Origin: Bacteroidales bacterium
Lineage (GTDB): Bacteria; Bacteroidota; Bacteroidia; Bacteroidales; UBA932
DNA length: 64,000 bases
NCBI GenBank assembly: GCA_017557535.1
Contig: JAFYYM010000084.1
Location: 35,263 to 99,262 of the forward strand
Reading direction: 5' to 3'
Part shown: positions 35,957 through 44,049 of the stretch, piece after piece
How positions within the stretch are numbered: the stretch's first letter is position 1
How the letters are laid out: each line of letters starts with the position of its first letter
Notes under the pieces: generated by a model
Told to the model about the DNA's origin: nothing
What the model saw: the letters and a program-made list of their open reading frames with translations, nothing else
Database searches by the model: none
Made by a program: the position numbers and the translations under genes

Positions 35957-38863
35957 CTAGTATCCGAATATCTCCTCGAGGGTGAGGCTCGTGACGGGGC
36001 CGAGGGAACGGACGAATGACATGTCGAAGTCAGATTCACGGCCGAGGATAGCATAGGCGTAGCTACGGTCCTTGATCCACTTCTCCTGGAAAGCCTTGAC
36101 ATCGGCCAGTGTCATGCCCTGTATCTTCTCGAAGATAGCCTTGTCGCGGTCCTCAGTCAGACCGAGGTCCCTGAGAGACACGTATTTGTTCAGAACGCCC
36201 ATTCCGGTCGTACGGCTTGTGCGAAGCCTGGAAATGATGGATGTCTTCGCTACCTCGAAGGCCTCTTCGGACTCGGGCATGTTGTTGATTATCTCGTCGA
36301 AAGCCTCAACGGCATCCTTCAGCTTGTCGTTCTGGGAAGCGATAAAGGCGTAGAACATGTAGTCATCGTCGGCATAGGGCGGAGAAGACAGGAAGGCACT
36401 GGCTGAATACGCCAGCCCCCTGGCCTCACGCATCTCCTGGAAGACGATGGCGTTCATTCCGCTGCCGAAGTAGCTGTTGTACATCGAGATGGCCGGATCA
36501 TTGGCCACGGAATACTTTTCTCCCCTGTTGGAATACTGCAGATAGTAGAACTGGTTGGCATCGTAAGGTGCGATGAACACCTCGCCTTGGGCGACCTGCC
36601 GGCGGGCGGGACGCTCCTTCACCAGCGGCTGGGGATTGTCGGCGATCTTGTGATGGTCAGCAAGCATCTTCCTGGTAGCGTCTTCGTCAGAAGGACCGTA
36701 GTAGAGAACCTCATGCTTCTTGGAGAAGAGATCCTTGACGGCCCCGAGGAGTTCGTCGGAAGTAAGGGCCAGCACCTGCTCGTTGGTAAGGGTGGATTTC
36801 TTTATGAACTCGGGTCCGTAGAACAGGTAATCCTGAAGTGCGGAGAAGCAGGCACTCTGGTTGAGTTTGCTGTCGGCACGGTCCTTAAGGATGTCTGCTT
36901 TGAGTTCCGCAAGGATGGAAGTGTCGGGAACAGCGTTGAAAACAAGGTCCTCTACAATATCTATGGTTGCTCCGATATTCTCGTCGAGTCCTTGCAGGTA
37001 AATGGTCGATTGGGTTGCTCCTGAAATGAAATTGTAGCTGCACGCCAACGAATACATCTCTTTCTTGATATCCTCCACCTTCTTGTCAGGGGTGCCCAGG
37101 TAATCAAGATAACGGAACGCGACAGAAAGCCTCGGGTCGGCATTCGTACCGCGGTCGAAGACTAAACGGACATCAGATATGTCATTCAGTTCGTTCTTCT
37201 TGTAGAGAAGGTCGACTCCACCCTTAAGATCGGACTTGGACATGTCCTTGGAGAAATCCACGAACACCGGCTCGATAGGAGCGACCTCGGTCTGCTGGAT
37301 CTCGGTAAGGAATGCGCTCTGGTTCCCGCGGTTGGTCTCTATCGGGGTGATGGCGGGAGCGGCGATCTTGTCGATGCTCTGGTCAACACCGATCTTCTTG
37401 AAGGCGGCAGCGTAACTGTTCGCTCCGAGATATTCATTGGCCCAGTCGACGATCTGCTGCTTGGTGACTTTCTCAAGACGGCGCAACTGGAGGGCATCTT
37501 CCTTCCATTCATGGGTGTTGATGAAAGAGTTGACATATTGCATAGCCCTACCGTTGTTGCTCTGCAACTGGGCCATCTGGCTCAACTTGAAGTTGTTGAT
37601 GGTGGACTTGATGAGACTTTCATCGAAGTCTCCCACGCGCAATTTGCCGACTTCCTCGAGCATGAGGTCACGTACCTCCTCCAAGGTCTGTCCCTCACGG
37701 GGATATCCGATCAGAAGGAACTCTCCATAATCAGGACGGGAGTAGTTGAAGCCATAAACAGCTCCTACCTTCTGGGCTTGGATGAGGTCCAGGTCAGCTA
37801 AACCGGCCTTGCCGTTATAGAAGATGGAACTCACTAAATCACCAACCTCACTCCTGCGTATCTCCTTTTCTCCCGGAGTCCTCCAGCCAACCATAACAAA
37901 CTCCGCATCAAGGCCATAGACCGTCTTCTCAACCGGTGTGGTTATAGGCTGCTCTGGCTCATACCGCAGGGTCTTGATATCCGGGTTGGGTTCCCAGTCG
38001 CCGAAGTATTTCTCCACGATCCCGACGAAATTGTCAGGATCGAAATCACCGGACACGCAGATGGCGATGTTATTCGGGACATAGAAGTTGTTCCTATGGT
38101 TTTCGATGTTGATGATGGAAGGATTCTTCAGGTGTTCCTGGGTGCCGAGAGTGGTCTGAAGGCCGTAAGGATGATTAGCGAAGAGAACGGAGTCAATGGC
38201 CTCCATGGCCTTGGAATCATCCTCGGTAAGGCTCATGTTCTTCTCCTCGTACACTGTCTCCAATTCGGTGTGGAAACCGCGGATCACAGGATGCCTGAAC
38301 CTGTCTGCCTGAATCTTGGCCCAATTATCGATCTCGTTGGAAGGAATGTCCTCCTGATAGACCGTCATGTCATTGGAAGTAAAGGCATTGGTGCCTTTAG
38401 CGCCGATGACGGACATCAGTTTGTCATATTCATTGGGGATGGCGATCTTGGAAGCCTCGTAGCTGACAGAGTCGATCTTGTGATAGATAGCTATCCTCTC
38501 GGCCGGATCTGTCTTGGTCCTGTACACCTCGAACAGGTCCCTGATCTCGTCCAGGAGGGGTTTCTCAGCCTCGTAGTCTGAGGTTCCGAAACTCTCTGTG
38601 CCCTTGAACATAAGGTGCTCAAGATAATGGGACAGACCTGTTGTCTCATGCGGGTCGTCTTTACTACCGACACGAACAGCTATGTAGGTCTGGAGCCGGG
38701 GTGTCTCCTTGTTGACTGTCATGTAAACCTTGAGGCCGTTGTCGAGGGTGTATATCTTGGTCTTGAGGGGATCACCCTTGACTGTCTCGTACTTGTACTT
38801 CGCGCATGAACCGGAAAGGAGAAGCGCCGCGGCGAGAGAGGCCGCTAATATGAACTTTCTCAT
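35957..38863 (-). CDS. M16-family zinc peptidase (insulinase type), lipoprotein
   Basis: A 968-residue lipoprotein (lipobox LSGSC). The first of two M16 halves holds the inverted zinc motif H79-Y-L-E-H83 (HYLEHLMFKG), with a distal Glu (ETVYEEKNM) about 75 residues later; the second half is the inactive type. Members degrade oligopeptides in the periplasm or process secreted proteins. The operon partners downstream are two M64-type proteases, so this is a protease cluster. The start ATG lies 24 nt from the promoter pair at 38887-38917. Confidence 0.92.
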   Translation of the reverse strand: MRKFILAASLAAALLLSGSCAKYKYETVKGDPLKTKIYTLDNGLKVYMTVNKETPRLQTYIAVRVGSKDDPHETTGLSHYLEHLMFKGTESFGTSDYEAEKPLLDEIRDLFEVYRTKTDPAERIAIYHKIDSVSYEASKIAIPNEYDKLMSVIGAKGTNAFTSNDMTVYQEDIPSNEIDNWAKIQADRFRHPVIRGFHTELETVYEEKNMSLTEDDSKAMEAIDSVLFANHPYGLQTTLGTQEHLKNPSIINIENHRNNFYVPNNIAICVSGDFDPDNFVGIVEKYFGDWEPNPDIKTLRYEPEQPITTPVEKTVYGLDAEFVMVGWRTPGEKEIRRSEVGDLVSSIFYNGKAGLADLDLIQAQKVGAVYGFNYSRPDYGEFLLIGYPREGQTLEEVRDLMLEEVGKLRVGDFDESLIKSTINNFKLSQMAQLQSNNGRAMQYVNSFINTHEWKEDALQLRRLEKVTKQQIVDWANEYLGANSYAAAFKKIGVDQSIDKIAAPAITPIETNRGNQSAFLTEIQQTEVAPIEPVFVDFSKDMSKSDLKGGVDLLYKKNELNDISDVRLVFDRGTNADPRLSVAFRYLDYLGTPDKKVEDIKKEMYSLACSYNFISGATQSTIYLQGLDENIGATIDIVEDLVFNAVPDTSILAELKADILKDRADSKLNQSACFSALQDYLFYGPEFIKKSTLTNEQVLALTSDELLGAVKDLFSKKHEVLYYGPSDEDATRKMLADHHKIADNPQPLVKERPARRQVAQGEVFIAPYDANQFYYLQYSNRGEKYSVANDPAISMYNSYFGSGMNAIVFQEMREARGLAYSASAFLSSPPYADDDYMFYAFIASQNDKLKDAVEAFDEIINNMPESEEAFEVAKTSIISRLRTSRTTGMGVLNKYVSLRDLGLTEDRDKAIFEKIQGMTLADVKAFQEKWIKDRSYAYAILGRESDFDMSFVRSLGPVTSLTLEEIFGY

Positions 38864-38886
38864 CTTCTTAACTTATATTGTATTCA

Positions 38887-38917
38887 CAAACATAATCAAT
38901 TTTCAGCGCTTCACAAA
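38887..38917 (-). promoter_or_regulatory. Promoter of the M16 peptidase gene
   Basis: Minus-strand TTTG (38917-38914), 19 nt, then TATGTTTG (38894-38887), an exact fit to the Bacteroidota consensus. It interlocks with the divergent smpB promoter. Confidence 0.78.
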
Positions 38918-38932
38918 AAAGTGGTATATTTG
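38902..38932 (+). promoter_or_regulatory. Promoter of smpB
   Basis: TATATTTG at 38925-38932 is a good -7 element; a weak TTTC/TTCA -33 lies about 19-20 nt upstream. Predicted start near 38940, giving a leader of about 11 nt. Confidence 0.6.
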
Positions 38933-38950
38933 TGATTAACGTGTTGAGAT

Positions 38951-39406
38951 ATGGCGGCAAAGAAAGAGCATAGGATAGAGATCAAGAACAAGAAGGCATC
39001 GTTCGACTACGAGTTTCTCGAGACCTACGAGGCTGGTATTGTGCTGGTGGGGACGGAGATCAAGTCCATCAGGATGGGCAAGGTGTCCTTGGTGGACTCA
39101 TTCTGCTATTTCGTGGGGAACGAGCTGTTTGTCAAGGGAATGAATGTCGCTAAGTATTTCTGGGGATCCTGGGGGCAGCATGAGCCTCTCAGGGACCGGA
39201 AGCTACTCCTCACCAAAAAGGAGCTCCGACATCTCCATCAGGCTGTAAAGGAAAAAGGTCTCACCATAGTCGCCGTCAAACTGTTCATCAACGATGAGGG
39301 TTATGCCAAACTCGTGATCGCTTTGGCGCGAGGCAAGAAGGTGTTTGACAAGAGGGCGACTATCAAAGAGAAAGATATCCGGCGGGAGATGGAAAGGGTT
39401 GATTGA
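38951..39406 (+). CDS. smpB: SsrA-binding protein
   Basis: The 151-residue SmpB binds tmRNA and delivers it to stalled ribosomes. Visible family text: N-terminal [28 protein letters not shown], and the C-terminal basic tail ([33 protein letters not shown]). Length fits. miaA starts 1 nt after its stop codon, so the two are likely translated together. Confidence 0.97.
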   Translation: MAAKKEHRIEIKNKKASFDYEFLETYEAGIVLVGTEIKSIRMGKVSLVDSFCYFVGNELFVKGMNVAKYFWGSWGQHEPLRDRKLLLTKKELRHLHQAVKEKGLTIVAVKLFINDEGYAKLVIALARGKKVFDKRATIKEKDIRREMERVD

Positions 39407-39407
39407 C

Positions 39408-40562
39408 ATGGCCAGGAACCGTCAGAACAAATTACGGGAAGCGATCCCGATTCCTCCCCCGGCGCTTCTTCCGGAACCGGAAGTCATTGATGTGCAAGCA
39501 CTTCTCAATGATTATCTATCCGGCACCATCGATCTCATCGTTGTCCTAGGTCCCACCGCCTCAGGAAAAACCCGCTACGCCGTCGAGCTAGCACACCGTA
39601 TAACCTCCCTTGCATTTGGGGACAGCCGGCTTCAGCCGGCGCGCCGAAGTAAGGAGCGATGCGACGAACGGGAGGCGCAGGGCCCCGAAGCCGAAGGCTT
39701 TGGGAACATTCCCCCCCACCGGGGGGCCAGGGGGGGTGAATCGCATAGCGCCGAGCGAAGCGAGGCGTTGTCGGAGGGCACTATACCTCCGAGCTGCGAG
39801 ATATTATCTGCGGATAGCAGACAGGTATATCGCAACATGGACGTCGGGACGGGGAAAGATTTGGAGGAATATGGTGACGTGCCATATCATCTGATTGACA
39901 TCGTCCCGGCTGGGAGCCGGTTTGACCTGTACCAATGGCAGGAAGCATTCGAGAAAGCTTACAAAGACATCAGGGACAGGGGACGTATACCAATCCTGTG
40001 CGGCGGGACCGGACTATACATCGAGGCGGCCACTTGCGGATATTCCCTTCCACAGGTTCCGCCAAATGAGGAGCTTCGGGCGGAACTGGAACAATATGAC
40101 ATTGAGGAACTTATAGCAAGGCTGGCCGAGCTGGGTCCCCTTCCCGGTGAGGGAGTCCTCCAAAGCAAGAGAAGGGTGATCCGAGCCTTGGAAGTAGCTA
40201 TGTACGAAAAAGATCACCCCGTCCAGAAGAGTTGTTTCCTGCCTAAGAAGCCATATTACATAGGCACCTTGGTCAGCCGTGAAGAGAGGAACGAGAGGAT
40301 AGACAAAAGGCTTGATGTCAGGCTGCAGGGTGGCCTGATTGAGGAAGTCAGAGGTCTCCTGGAGAGCGGGATACGCCCCGAGGACCTCATGTATTACGGC
40401 CTCGAGTACAAATTCGTCACCCAGCATGTCCTGGGTATCCTGACTTATGACGAGATGAGATCACTGCTCTCCAATGCCATCCATCAGTTCGCCAAGCGGC
40501 AGATGACCTGGTTCAGAGGCATGGAGAAAGACGGCATAACTATCCATTGGACAAATGTTTAA
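39408..40562 (+). CDS. miaA: tRNA dimethylallyltransferase with an in-frame insertion
   Basis: The 384-residue MiaA adds dimethylallyl to A37 of tRNAs reading UNN codons. The core is present: Walker A GPTASGKT (residues 48-55), SADSRQVYRNMDVGTG (from about 134), GGTGLYIEA, and SKRRVIRALEV. Two oddities: a Pro-rich N-terminal extension (residues ~1-40, PIPPPALLPEPE), and an in-frame insertion between I65 and E131 where the family normally has only a few residues. The inserted DNA is G+C-rich and hairpin-prone. Fold is probably kept because the insertion falls in a loop, but activity is not assured. Confidence 0.88.
   Translation: MARNRQNKLREAIPIPPPALLPEPEVIDVQALLNDYLSGTIDLIVVLGPTASGKTRYAVELAHRITSLAFGDSRLQPARRSKERCDEREAQGPEAEGFGNIPPHRGARGGESHSAERSEALSEGTIPPSCEILSADSRQVYRNMDVGTGKDLEEYGDVPYHLIDIVPAGSRFDLYQWQEAFEKAYKDIRDRGRIPILCGGTGLYIEAATCGYSLPQVPPNEELRAELEQYDIEELIARLAELGPLPGEGVLQSKRRVIRALEVAMYEKDHPVQKSCFLPKKPYYIGTLVSREERNERIDKRLDVRLQGGLIEEVRGLLESGIRPEDLMYYGLEYKFVTQHVLGILTYDEMRSLLSNAIHQFAKRQMTWFRGMEKDGITIHWTNV
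39602..39797 (+). repeat. In-frame G+C-rich palindromic element inside miaA
   Basis: About 196 nt without a stop in the miaA frame. It contains several hairpins: GCCGGC-ttca-GCCGGC (39625-39640), CCCGAAGCC-gaa-GGCTTTGGG (39684-39704) and a C-run/G-run pair (39711-39726). Near the ends lie similar sequences ATAACCTCC (39600-39608) and TATACCTCC (39783-39791), which may be a target-site duplication. Composition differs sharply from the flanking gene. It resembles protein-coding palindromic repeats such as the Rickettsia RPE. Confidence 0.6.
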
Positions 40563-40575
40563 ATATTCATAGATC

Positions 40576-41043
40576 ATGAAAGTCGCCATCATTATGGGGT
40601 CCACAAGCGACCTCGAGGTTATGAGCGGAGCCTTCGGGATACTGGAGGATTTCGGAATTGAATACGAGAAGAGGGTCATCAGCGCCCACAGGACTCCCGA
40701 ACTCATGTTCGAATATACCAAGGCTTTGAAAGACAGAGGCTTCGGAGTTGTCATCGCTGGAGCTGGCGGAGCCGCCCATCTGGCCGGAGTCGCCGCTGGA
40801 CTTACCACCCTGCCGGTTATAGCCGTGCCGATGGCCACCAGGAACCTCGGAGGACTGGACTCCCTGCTTTCAATGGTGCAGATGCCCACTGGAATACCCG
40901 TGGCCACTGTTGCCATCGGAGGAGCCAAGAATGCCGCCATTCTTGCGGCTGAGATCCTCGCCCTTGGTGATAAGGCTGTCTCTGATAAACTGGACGCCTA
41001 TCGTGAAACGCAGGCTGAAAAGATCAGAAACACAGTTATTTAG
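40576..41043 (+). CDS. purE: N5-carboxyaminoimidazole ribonucleotide mutase
   Basis: The 155-residue PurE, class I, moves the carboxyl group of N5-CAIR to give CAIR in purine synthesis. Motifs: IMGSTSDLEVM (mononucleotide loop), ISAHRTPE (catalytic His), AGAGGAAHLAGV, TTLPVIAVPM and GIPVATVAI. Length is typical. It sits 13 nt after miaA and 2 nt before the next gene. Confidence 0.97.
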   Translation: MKVAIIMGSTSDLEVMSGAFGILEDFGIEYEKRVISAHRTPELMFEYTKALKDRGFGVVIAGAGGAAHLAGVAAGLTTLPVIAVPMATRNLGGLDSLLSMVQMPTGIPVATVAIGGAKNAAILAAEILALGDKAVSDKLDAYRETQAEKIRNTVI

Positions 41044-41045
41044 TC

Positions 41046-42053
41046 ATGAAAGCCTTATCGCTGGCCTCCACTCTCGGGGCATTCATTCTGGCGGTATCGT
41101 CCCTTAACGCGCAGAGCGTCGTGACTCTACAGCCGGCAGGAGAAGACGGCAAATACACTATTGAGACATCTGTCAACGGAGTCGGCGTACGAACCTACTA
41201 CACAGAGGAGAACTGGTTCGTGAGCATGTCCACGACCACATACCTGTTCCTTTATGAGAATGGGTACATCCACGACGAGGATGTGAAGGGAATCACCACA
41301 TTGAAATTACCGGACGGATCAAGCTCAAAGGGAGCCGCCTTCGTCATCAGGAAGCTTAAGATCGGTGACCATATCCTTGTGACAGACATCCCGGCTTTCG
41401 TGGTCAGCAAGCAGAACGTGCCCCTGATCATCGGCAGCTCAGCTTTTGAGAGCCTCGGGGATGTCACAAGGGAAGGTGACAGGATCGTGATAGGAGATCT
41501 CGATAACGTTGAGTCTTTAGCGGAAGTTGTTGATCCTGTGGACAGTCTGAGAGCCGCTGCCCAAGGCTATCTCGAAGCCGAGAACTATGCTGAGGCTGTC
41601 GCGTGCTTCGCCTCTTTGAAGGATAAGGGTGCCTTGAATATGCTCTCAGAATACCAGTATGCGGTGCTTCTGAACTTGCTTGGGAGGGATAAAGAGAATA
41701 TCGCGGTCTCACTTGACTGGCTATCAGAGAATGAGGGAAAGTCCATCACCATGGACTATTGGATCCACAACGGGCTGGGTGCCTCATATGCCAGGCTCGG
41801 AGACAACGCCAATGCCATCGCCAGTCTGGAGAAAGCGGCACAGGCATATTACAAATTGTTCAACACTTCGGAGAAAGGGATCAAGGCTGGGAACTTCAAA
41901 GACGACAACCTTGGATCGACCCTCTACAGGCTCGGAAGGGTGTACGCCTCTGAGGGCAAGGTTCGTATGACCGAGTCCTATTGCTCACTTGCCGCCAAAT
42001 GCGGATACCAACCCGCCATTGACTTCTGCAAACAGTACAAGATCAAGTACTAG
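41046..42053 (+). CDS. Secreted degenerate retropepsin-like and TPR protein
   Basis: A 335-residue protein with signal peptide (AVSSLNAQ cleaved). Residues ~30-155 follow the pattern of clan AA single-domain aspartic proteases: NGVGVRTYYTEENWFVSMS where active members have NG..V.FxxDTGAS, and LIIGSSAFESLG where they have the LLGxxFL motif. The catalytic Asp-Thr-Gly triplet is replaced by TEEN, so protease activity is unlikely; a peptide-binding role is possible. The C-terminal half has TPR-like repeats (YLEAENYAEAVACFASLKDKG, ASYARLGDNANAIASLEKAA). Probably periplasmic. It lies between purE and a CDF transporter; functional link unknown. Confidence 0.75.
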   Translation: MKALSLASTLGAFILAVSSLNAQSVVTLQPAGEDGKYTIETSVNGVGVRTYYTEENWFVSMSTTTYLFLYENGYIHDEDVKGITTLKLPDGSSSKGAAFVIRKLKIGDHILVTDIPAFVVSKQNVPLIIGSSAFESLGDVTREGDRIVIGDLDNVESLAEVVDPVDSLRAAAQGYLEAENYAEAVACFASLKDKGALNMLSEYQYAVLLNLLGRDKENIAVSLDWLSENEGKSITMDYWIHNGLGASYARLGDNANAIASLEKAAQAYYKLFNTSEKGIKAGNFKDDNLGSTLYRLGRVYASEGKVRMTESYCSLAAKCGYQPAIDFCKQYKIKY

Positions 42054-42066
42054 ATCAGGATAACTG

Positions 42067-42960
42067 ATGGAGACTAAGGATAGGGAGAAAAAAATATTCA
42101 AAGTCACTTTGGCAGGTAGCGTCGGGAACGCTATCCTGGTGGTGCTGAAACTCGTCGCCGGAGTTGTCTCTCACAGCTCCGCGATGATAGCTGACGCTAT
42201 CCATTCCCTATCCGACTTCATAACTGACATAATCGTTCTGATCTTCGTCGGCATAAGTGCGAGACCCCAGGACAGGTCCCACGATTATGGACATGGGAAG
42301 TTTGAGACCTTGGCCTCAATGTTCATCAGCCTGGCCCTTCTGGCCGCCGCTATCGGAATCATTGTCTCCGGTGCTTTGAAGTTCACATCCTGGCTGAATG
42401 GAGAGGACCTGAGCGCTCCTGGTTCACTTGCTTTGTGGGTCGCCATTATGTCCATCATCATCAAGGAATTGATGTTCCAGTACACCGCCAGGAAAGGCAA
42501 GGAACTGAGTTCACCGGCTTTGACGGCTAATGCCTGGCATCATAGGAGTGATGCGCTTTCGTCAATCGCAGCGGCCATCGGAATCGGCGGAGCAGTGATT
42601 ATCGGAGGCCGTTGGACTGTTCTGGATCCTCTGGCTTCAATAGTGGTGGGAGCGATGCTGGTTAAGGTTGCATTGAAAATAATGAAACCCAGTTTGGGTG
42701 AATTGACAGACGAATCGCTCTCCGAGGAGACAGAAGAAGAGATTATGGAGACAATAAGCTCATTCAAAGATGTTTCCGAGCCACACAACTTGAGGACGAG
42801 AAGGATTGGCAACCGGATAGCGATAGAAGCGCACATCAGGATGGACGGGAATATGAGCCTGCTTCAAGCGCACGAGATTACCTCAGAGATAGAGAAGAAG
42901 CTTAAAGACAGGTTCGGCTCTCAGACTATAGTCACTCTACATATGGAACCGACCCGCTGA
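42067..42960 (+). CDS. Cation diffusion facilitator transporter
   Basis: The 297-residue inner-membrane protein has about six TM segments, and carries the CDF metal-site pairs: DAIHSLSDF in TM2 and HHRSDALSS in TM5 (H/D residues), then a cytoplasmic C-terminal ferredoxin-like domain (HNLRTRRIGNRIAIEAHI). It exports divalent cations such as zinc, iron or manganese by proton antiport. The end overlaps a convergent terminator hairpin. Specific metal not readable from sequence. Confidence 0.94.
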   Translation: METKDREKKIFKVTLAGSVGNAILVVLKLVAGVVSHSSAMIADAIHSLSDFITDIIVLIFVGISARPQDRSHDYGHGKFETLASMFISLALLAAAIGIIVSGALKFTSWLNGEDLSAPGSLALWVAIMSIIIKELMFQYTARKGKELSSPALTANAWHHRSDALSSIAAAIGIGGAVIIGGRWTVLDPLASIVVGAMLVKVALKIMKPSLGELTDESLSEETEEEIMETISSFKDVSEPHNLRTRRIGNRIAIEAHIRMDGNMSLLQAHEITSEIEKKLKDRFGSQTIVTLHMEPTR

Positions 42961-42980
42961 TAGCAGGTCGGTTTCCATAT
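42941..42980. terminator. Bidirectional terminator between CDF and winged-helix genes
   Basis: ATATGGAACCGACC (42941-42954) pairs with GGTCGG(T)TTCCATAT (42966-42980), one bulged T, around a loop containing the CDF stop codon. It serves the convergent gene at 42993 as well. Confidence 0.65.
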
Positions 42981-42992
42981 AAAAGATAATCA

Positions 42993-43274
42993 TCAGGAAA
43001 TATATTCCTTAAGGGCGGCCACGTATTGCCGGAAGGCCTCTAGGCCGGCATCTGTGATACGGCAAGTAGTGCAAGGCATCTTGCCCTTAAAACCCTTCTC
43101 GACCGTGATATAACCTGCCGTCGAGAGCTTCTCAATCTGGACGCTGAGGTTCCCTGCGGTGGCTCCTGTCTGCTTCTTAATGTACGTGAAATCAGCTGAT
43201 TCCACCCCAGCAAGAAGAGACACCACAGCCAGCCTCAACTCAGAATGAAGTATGGGATCCAGTTTCGGAAACAT
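42993..43274 (-). CDS. Winged-helix transcriptional regulator (HTH_34/MarR-like)
   Basis: A 93-residue single-domain DNA-binding protein. Helix-turn-helix: FTYIKKQTGATAGNLSVQIEKL (about residues 28-49); wing KGFKGKMPCTTCRIT. The CTTC pair may be structural or redox-sensitive (inference). It is translated just after the membrane protein gene upstream (stop-to-start gap of 6 nt) and shares the operon promoter at 43961-43992. In Bacteroidota such small regulators often sit with a membrane protein and control the operon itself. Confidence 0.85.
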   Translation of the reverse strand: MFPKLDPILHSELRLAVVSLLAGVESADFTYIKKQTGATAGNLSVQIEKLSTAGYITVEKGFKGKMPCTTCRITDAGLEAFRQYVAALKEYIS

Positions 43275-43280
43275 CACTCA

Positions 43281-43895
43281 CTAATTCTGGCGTTTGACAA
43301 TAAGTCCTGTAGCCACGAGCACAAGGCCGGCCAATGTGAAAATGAACATCTGCTCCTCGTTAGCCCCCGTGATAAAGTACAAGACCACACTGCCGATACC
43401 TGTGATAAACCCCGCTATCTTGATAACCCAGTTTCTCAAAGCGACTCCGCTGATAGTCTCTGCCAGGCCGAAGAGAAGCACGATGTTTGCCGTAAGGGTG
43501 GCACCCACAACGATGGCGGCAAGCGGGTGATCACCCACTGAGGTGAAAATCACAGTGAAAGCGGCAAGGGAGCAGGCGAACACCCCAAAAGAAGTCCATA
43601 TTCCGGAGACGATACGGCTAACAACATTTCTCGCTCCCATCGGTTCCTCCTTGGAACGGATTATCTTGGCCAACGGATAGCCCACAAGCGGCAACGCGAA
43701 CCAAAGGTTATTCCAGTATCCGTGTCCGGTAAACTTCCAAAGAGCATAAACAAGCAAAGAGAAAAAAGTGAGGAGAATTCCCCAAAGGATGAAGTACTTT
43801 CCTCCCCTGCGGGTGATTTCCTTGCGGTTGTTATTCAAGGTCTCGGTGATGAGAGCGAGGCTCTCATTAGCCGTCATTTCTTTGTTTTGTTCCAT
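43281..43895 (-). CDS. Integral membrane protein paired with the winged-helix regulator
   Basis: A 204-residue protein with an N-terminal soluble helix (MEQNKEMTANESLALITETL, about residues 1-30) and about six TM segments (ILWGILLTFFSLLVY... through FIFTLAGLVLVATGLIV). No enzyme motif is visible. The neighbour regulator and shared promoter suggest a stress or signalling role. Family name not recognised. Confidence 0.8.
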   Translation of the reverse strand: MEQNKEMTANESLALITETLNNNRKEITRRGGKYFILWGILLTFFSLLVYALWKFTGHGYWNNLWFALPLVGYPLAKIIRSKEEPMGARNVVSRIVSGIWTSFGVFACSLAAFTVIFTSVGDHPLAAIVVGATLTANIVLLFGLAETISGVALRNWVIKIAGFITGIGSVVLYFITGANEEQMFIFTLAGLVLVATGLIVKRQN

Positions 43896-43960
43896 AATAT
43901 CAATTATTTACATTGTTTCTTGAGCCAAGCGAAGCTGCGCATACCTCCTCAACTCTGCTG

Positions 43961-43992
43961 CAAATGTAAATAAGTTTATGTTATAAACCAAA
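43961..43992 (-). promoter_or_regulatory. Promoter with internal dyad, winged-helix operon
   Basis: Minus-strand TTTG (43992-43989), 20 nt, TACATTTG (43968-43961), a near-exact consensus. Inside the spacer lie the inverted arms GTTTAT and ATAAAC (43974-43979 and 43983-43988), a likely operator, perhaps for the winged-helix protein of the same operon. Confidence 0.7.
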
Positions 43993-44049
43993 TTATTTTG
44001 TAAATATTTTTCAGATTTTTAGAATCCTTGCCTCATCAAAATGACTTTA

